The notes beneath the pieces were generated by a model, which saw only the letters and a program-made list of their open reading frames with translations, ran no database searches and was not told the origin of the DNA. The translations under genes were made by a program, and so were the position numbers. Positions 60,588 through 64,000 of a stretch of 64,000 nucleotides of DNA are shown here, in pieces. This DNA is from Pseudomonas thivervalensis (GTDB lineage Bacteria; Pseudomonadota; Gammaproteobacteria; Pseudomonadales; Pseudomonadaceae). The stretch's first letter is position 1; every line of letters begins with the position of its first letter. The DNA is taken from the NCBI RefSeq assembly GCF_001269655.1, contig NZ_LHVE01000007.1:124001-188000 (forward strand), read 5' to 3'.

Positions 60588-62174
60588 GTGCGTATTTCTA
60601 CTGCTCAGTACTATGCGGCGACGGCTGCCAACTATCAGCGTAACTTCAATAACCTGGTCAAGACGGCTGAACAGGCCAGCAGCGGCGTGAAACTCGAGAC
60701 CGCGGCGGATGACCCGGTCGGTGCGGCCCGTCTGCTGCAGCTCGACCAGCAAAAAGCCATGTTGGGGCAATACACCACCAATATCAGTGCTTTGAATACG
60801 GCCCAGGCGCAGGAAGAGGCCGTGCTGGACAGTATCAACAACGTGCTGCAGAAGGTCAGCGAGCTGGCGGTACGTGCCGGCGGCGGTTCATTGAACGACG
60901 ACGACCGCAAGTCCATTGCCGCCGAGCTCGGCGCGTCCGAAGATCAATTGCTGAGCCTGATGAACAGCAAGGATGCCAATGGCAAGTTCATTTTTTCCGG
61001 TGCCAGCAACAATACCGAGCCCTTTGTGCGCAACAGCGACGGCACCTACAGCTACCAGGGCGACCAGACTCAACTGCAATTGAAGATCGGTGACTCGATG
61101 TCCCTGGGGCTCAACGATACCGGTTGGGATGTATTCCAGCAGGCGATCAATGCCAGTCGCAGCATGACCACGATGACTGCGCCGGCAGTTGATGATGGGC
61201 GCGTGGCCGTGTCGGAAGGCCTGGTCACTTCCAATCCGAGTTTCGATGCGAATTTCCGTGGCGGCCAGCCCTACACTCTGTCGTTCACCAGCAGTACCCA
61301 GTTTGTAATCACCGATGCCTTGGGCAATGACGTGACCGCGGAAGCGAGTCAGGGCGGGGTATTCGACCCTAAGAAGGAGGGTGGCTCCGACATCAACTTC
61401 CGCGGCGCGGTGTTCAAGCTCGATATTACTTTCCAGGCGGGTGACAACCCTGCTGACGCTGCCAGTGCTGATGCGGTGCTTGCCGGTCACAGTTTCCAGC
61501 TGGCGGCCAAGCCCGACAGCTTCGTCGGCAACCGCGCCCCGGGTAACGGGTCGACAGCAGTGATCGGCCAGGCTGCGGTAACCAACGCAGCGGATTACAA
61601 GAGCTTTTTCCCTGAAGGCGGGGCTGTACTGAAGTTCACCAGCCCGACAACGTTCGACCTGTATGCCCGTCCACTGACCAATACCAGCACTCCAGTCAGC
61701 TCCGGAACCGTGGCCGCTGGCGTGGCGACTGCTGCAGGTGTCAGCTTCACACTGGGGGGTGGCGCACCCGTTGCCGGTGACCAGTTCGACATAGCGGTCA
61801 ATACCCATCAGACCCAGAACGTGCTGGATACCATCAGCCAACTGCGTCAGACGCTGAATACGCCGACCCAGGGCAATCCCGCTGCACAACGCTTGCTGGA
61901 AGACACTATCGCGTCATCCATCGCCAACCTGGGCAATGCCAAGAACCAGGTCGACCTGGCACGTGGCGCCATTGGTGCCCGGGGTAATGTCATGGACATG
62001 CAGAGCGATCAGAACCAGAGCACAGGCCTGATCAACGATTCGACCCAGAACGGAATCAAGAACACCGATCCGGCCGAAGTGCTGACACGCCTGACCCTGC
62101 AGCAGACGATGCTGCAGGCGGCACAGCTGGCATTCTCGAAGATTTCTCAGTTGGGTCTGTTCAACAAGCTTTAA
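60588..62174 (+). CDS. flgL: Flagellar hook-associated protein FlgL (HAP3)
   Basis: A 528-residue junction protein, with GTG start and AAGGAG upstream. RISTAQYYAATAANYQRNFNNLVKTAEQASSGVKLETAADDPVGAARLLQLDQQ is the flagellin-like D0/D1 N-terminus, and LTRLTLQQTMLQAAQLAFSKISQLGLFNKL the C-terminus. Enterobacterial FlgL is about 317 residues, so roughly 200 extra residues lie in the surface-exposed middle (about 190-430). A terminator follows directly. Confidence 0.94.
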   Translation: MRISTAQYYAATAANYQRNFNNLVKTAEQASSGVKLETAADDPVGAARLLQLDQQKAMLGQYTTNISALNTAQAQEEAVLDSINNVLQKVSELAVRAGGGSLNDDDRKSIAAELGASEDQLLSLMNSKDANGKFIFSGASNNTEPFVRNSDGTYSYQGDQTQLQLKIGDSMSLGLNDTGWDVFQQAINASRSMTTMTAPAVDDGRVAVSEGLVTSNPSFDANFRGGQPYTLSFTSSTQFVITDALGNDVTAEASQGGVFDPKKEGGSDINFRGAVFKLDITFQAGDNPADAASADAVLAGHSFQLAAKPDSFVGNRAPGNGSTAVIGQAAVTNAADYKSFFPEGGAVLKFTSPTTFDLYARPLTNTSTPVSSGTVAAGVATAAGVSFTLGGGAPVAGDQFDIAVNTHQTQNVLDTISQLRQTLNTPTQGNPAAQRLLEDTIASSIANLGNAKNQVDLARGAIGARGNVMDMQSDQNQSTGLINDSTQNGIKNTDPAEVLTRLTLQQTMLQAAQLAFSKISQLGLFNKL

Positions 62175-62192
62175 GCGGGTCTTGACCCCTTG

Positions 62193-62230
62193 CAGCCGGC
62201 TCCTGTCACAGGGAGCTGGCTTTTTTTTTG
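62193..62230 (+). terminator. Intrinsic terminator after flgL
   Basis: AGCCGGCTCC pairs with GGGAGCTGGCT around a short loop, followed by ten T residues interrupted by one G. It closes the flgF-L operon. Confidence 0.9.
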
Positions 62231-62489
62231 AGTTTTTTCAAGGGGTGGCGAAGTGGTGTGGAGCGTCATCAGGGCTATAAAATCAAATAAACCGCTGATC
62301 GCTGAGTGACCCGTCAGTCAAAACGCGCATCTTCAATGTATCCTGTCTGCGGGCGGTGAGGGTGGTAGGCCGTCTAGTTTGATATTGGAGGCCCGGCGCT
62401 AGCTCCCTTGGGGGGCCGATCCCTGGTCTGTAGACGCCTTCGATTCAGCGAGCGGCGGTGTTCAGCTGTTTATTACTGGGAAGCCATAA
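62231..62489 (+). other. Leader of the ketoacyl synthase gene
   Basis: No gene seen. The first half is AT-rich (GGGCTATAAAATCAAATAAA) and may hold a promoter. The second half has a GGCCCGGCGCTAGCTCCCTT-GGGGGGCCG region with hairpin potential. Confidence 0.3.
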
Positions 62490-63419
62490 ATGATTGGCAT
62501 AAAAAATATAGCGAGTTACGTGCCGGCGGCCGGGGTTGACAACTACGCCCAGGGTGCAAAGTTCGACAAGGACGAAACTTTCATCCTTGGCAAGATTGGC
62601 TCGGCGTTTTTGCCGCGCAAGGGGGCCGAACAGGAAACTTCCGATCTGTGCGTTGAAGCCGTCAATGCATTGTTTGCCGCCAACCCTGAGCTCAAGCGTG
62701 AATCCGTTGATTGCTTGATTGTTGTCACCCAGAACGGCGATGAAGAAGGCTTGCCGCACACGGCTGCAATCGTTCAGGACAAGCTGGGCTTGTCGACCCA
62801 GGTTGCAGCTTTTGATATTTCCCTGGGCTGTTCCGGCTACGTGTATGGCCTCTATGCCCTCAAGGGGTTCATGGAGGCGGCAGGGCTGAAGAATGGCCTG
62901 TTGGTGACTGCCGATCCGTATTCCAAGATCGTCGATCCGGAAGACCGCAACACCACCATGCTGTTCGGCGATGCCGCCACTGCCACTTGGATGGGTGAAA
63001 ACGCTATCTGGCAGTTGGGCAAGTCTAAATTCGGTACTGACGGCTCCGGTGCACCGCACCTCAAGGTCAGCGATGGCGTTTTCTTCATGAACGGTCGCCA
63101 GGTTTTCAACTTTGCCTTGTTGAAAGTCCCTGCGCATCTGCATGAGTTGCTGGAGGAGTCAAATTTGCAGGCGGGCGATATCGATGCCTTCTGCATTCAC
63201 CAAGGCAGCGCGGCCATCGTCGATGCCGTGGCGCGTCGTTTCGATGAGAGTGGGTCGGCGCGGTTCGTCAAGGATATGCTGGAGACCGGCAACACGGTCT
63301 CGTCGAGTATCCCGCTGTTGTTGCAAAACCATGTGTTTGATTCCAAGTGGACGCGCGTGGCCATCAGCGGCTTTGGTGTCGGCTTGTCATGGGGCTCGGC
63401 GATCCTTTATCGCGGCTGA
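62490..63419 (+). CDS. Beta-ketoacyl-ACP synthase III-like protein of the flagellar region
   Basis: A 309-residue thiolase-fold condensing enzyme. The catalytic triad is visible: Cys in DISLGCSGYVYG, His in FCIHQGSAA, and Asn in ETGNTVSSSIP. These proteins join an acyl-CoA to malonyl-ACP. The N-terminus is FabH-like but divergent. Position between flgL and fliC is where P. syringae and other pseudomonads carry a flagellin glycosylation island that includes such a synthase, thought to make the 3-hydroxybutyryl group of the viosamine-type glycan. A terminator separates it from fliC. Confidence 0.85.
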   Translation: MIGIKNIASYVPAAGVDNYAQGAKFDKDETFILGKIGSAFLPRKGAEQETSDLCVEAVNALFAANPELKRESVDCLIVVTQNGDEEGLPHTAAIVQDKLGLSTQVAAFDISLGCSGYVYGLYALKGFMEAAGLKNGLLVTADPYSKIVDPEDRNTTMLFGDAATATWMGENAIWQLGKSKFGTDGSGAPHLKVSDGVFFMNGRQVFNFALLKVPAHLHELLEESNLQAGDIDAFCIHQGSAAIVDAVARRFDESGSARFVKDMLETGNTVSSSIPLLLQNHVFDSKWTRVAISGFGVGLSWGSAILYRG

Positions 63420-63442
63420 ACCGTACGGCTTGTCGTTGCATG

Positions 63443-63489
63443 AAAAACGCCCGGGAACAAAAGTTCTCGGGCGTTTTTGTTTTTTTTGA
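63443..63489 (+). terminator. Intrinsic terminator after the ketoacyl synthase gene
   Basis: AAAAACGCCCGGGAAC pairs with GTTCTCGGGCGTTTTT around AAAA, followed by a long T run. It isolates fliC transcription. Confidence 0.9.
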
Positions 63490-63562
63490 CGCCAGAAAAA
63501 AGCGCTAAAGCCTTGAAAATAAAGGGCTGGCCCCCTGCCACTAAAAATATCCAAAAATCTCC

Positions 63563-63589
63563 TCAAGCAAAGCACCTTCACGACGATAA
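63563..63589 (+). promoter_or_regulatory. FliA (sigma-28) promoter of fliC
   Basis: TCAAG-N14-GACGATAA fits the sigma-28 -35/-10 pattern (TAAA/TCAAG with GCCGATAA) with one mismatch in the -10. It would start transcription near 63597, giving a leader of about 73 bases before fliC. Confidence 0.7.
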
Positions 63590-63669
63590 CTAGTATGTAG
63601 GTTCTCTAGGCCACACCCGACGGATGTCAGGGCCGGAAGCCGCAGTATCCATCCAACGAGGATTTCGTC

Positions 63670-64000
63670 ATGGCTTTAACAGTAAACACCAACATTGCAT
63701 CGTTGAACGTTCAAAAGAACCTGACTCGTTCGTCCGACGCCCTGCAAACTTCGATGCAACGCCTGTCTTCCGGCCTGCGTATCAACAGCGCTAAAGATGA
63801 CGCGGCTGGCCTGCAAATCTCCAACCGTCTGACCAGCCAGATCAACGGCCTGCAGACTGCTATCAAGAACGCCGGTGACGGTATCTCCATCGCACAGACT
63901 GCTGAAGGTGCGATGCAGGAATCCACCAACATCCTGCAGAAAATGCGTACCCTGGCCCTGGCTTCCGCCAACGGCTCGCCAAGCGCTGAAGACCGTAAGT
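63670..64000 (+). CDS. fliC: Flagellin FliC, N-terminal part
   Basis: The gene runs off the right edge after 110 codons. [102 protein letters not shown] is the conserved flagellin D0/D1 domain. It contains the region used by plant and animal flagellin receptors (flg22, here [20 protein letters not shown]). CGAGGA lies before the ATG at 63670. Confidence 0.97.
   Translation, partial: MALTVNTNIASLNVQKNLTRSSDALQTSMQRLSSGLRINSAKDDAAGLQISNRLTSQINGLQTAIKNAGDGISIAQTAEGAMQESTNILQKMRTLALASANGSPSAEDRK

Overview
The window looks like chromosome from the Pseudomonas fluorescens species complex. The support is a phhA-phhB-phhC/phhR locus, a gbuA/gbuR guanidinobutyrate locus, the flgFGHIJKL-fliC flagellar block, a FimV paralogue, a RAYT transposase with REP-type palindromes, and GC-rich, heavily biased codon use. 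No rRNA, tRNA or CRISPR array was recognised.

Left edge (1-3000) is accessory DNA. It holds the C-terminal tail of a colicin E3-like ribonuclease toxin with a one-base-overlapping immunity gene, an IS66 transposase remnant, a RAYT-type Y1 transposase in a 23-bp perfect inverted repeat, gene fragments, a 3'-truncated HigA-type antitoxin, and a small DUF3077-like gene behind a long palindrome-rich leader. 3-18.7 kb is core-like: a DUF899 protein, a DUF6279 lipoprotein, a TorF-type porin, CvfB, an NCS1 permease, an MFS/LysR pair, a PA1414-like 42-aa gene with an ANR-like box and strong terminator (candidate source of a SicX-like sRNA), then the gbu locus (gbuA, NTF2-like protein, NCS1 permease, SSS symporter, divergent gbuR) and the tRNA acp-transferase gene tapT.

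18.9-32.4 kb is a complete type I secretion adhesin cassette. HlyD adaptor, ABC exporter and TolC-like channel genes run leftward. A 2613-residue adhesin runs rightward, with a LapA-type N-terminal retention module and TAAG motif, near-identical 735-bp repeats, a von Willebrand A domain, RTX repeats and a C-terminal secretion region. FleQ-like boxes lie in the shared promoter region. The layout fits the MapA-type second adhesin system of P. fluorescens.

32.6-48.8 kb carries YbaN, a YecA-family protein, RecQ, a MarR regulator, a FimV-like protein, a PlpD-type patatin, a SelW/Rdx protein, an EamA transporter, two AraC regulators, an LpxH-like phosphoesterase, an HD protein, an Mpo1-like protein, a 160-bp perfect-ended palindromic element, TrkH and a nitroreductase. 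49-53.4 kb is the phenylalanine hydroxylase operon and its regulator phhR, with a palindromic operator between them. 53.7-64 kb is flgFGHIJKL behind a sigma-54 promoter, a ketoacyl-ACP synthase III-like gene, and the start of fliC behind a FliA-type promoter.

The most pervasive unexplained structure is a family of nested palindromes found about a dozen times between genes. An outer REPIN-like pair (GTGGCGAGGGAGC type) often encloses a second, independent palindrome (GTAGGAGCTG...TGCGATCTTT type). In one orientation the inner arm carries a variable-number 11-bp tandem repeat. Copies sit inside two operons, directly upstream of phhR, and once supply a gene's stop codon.
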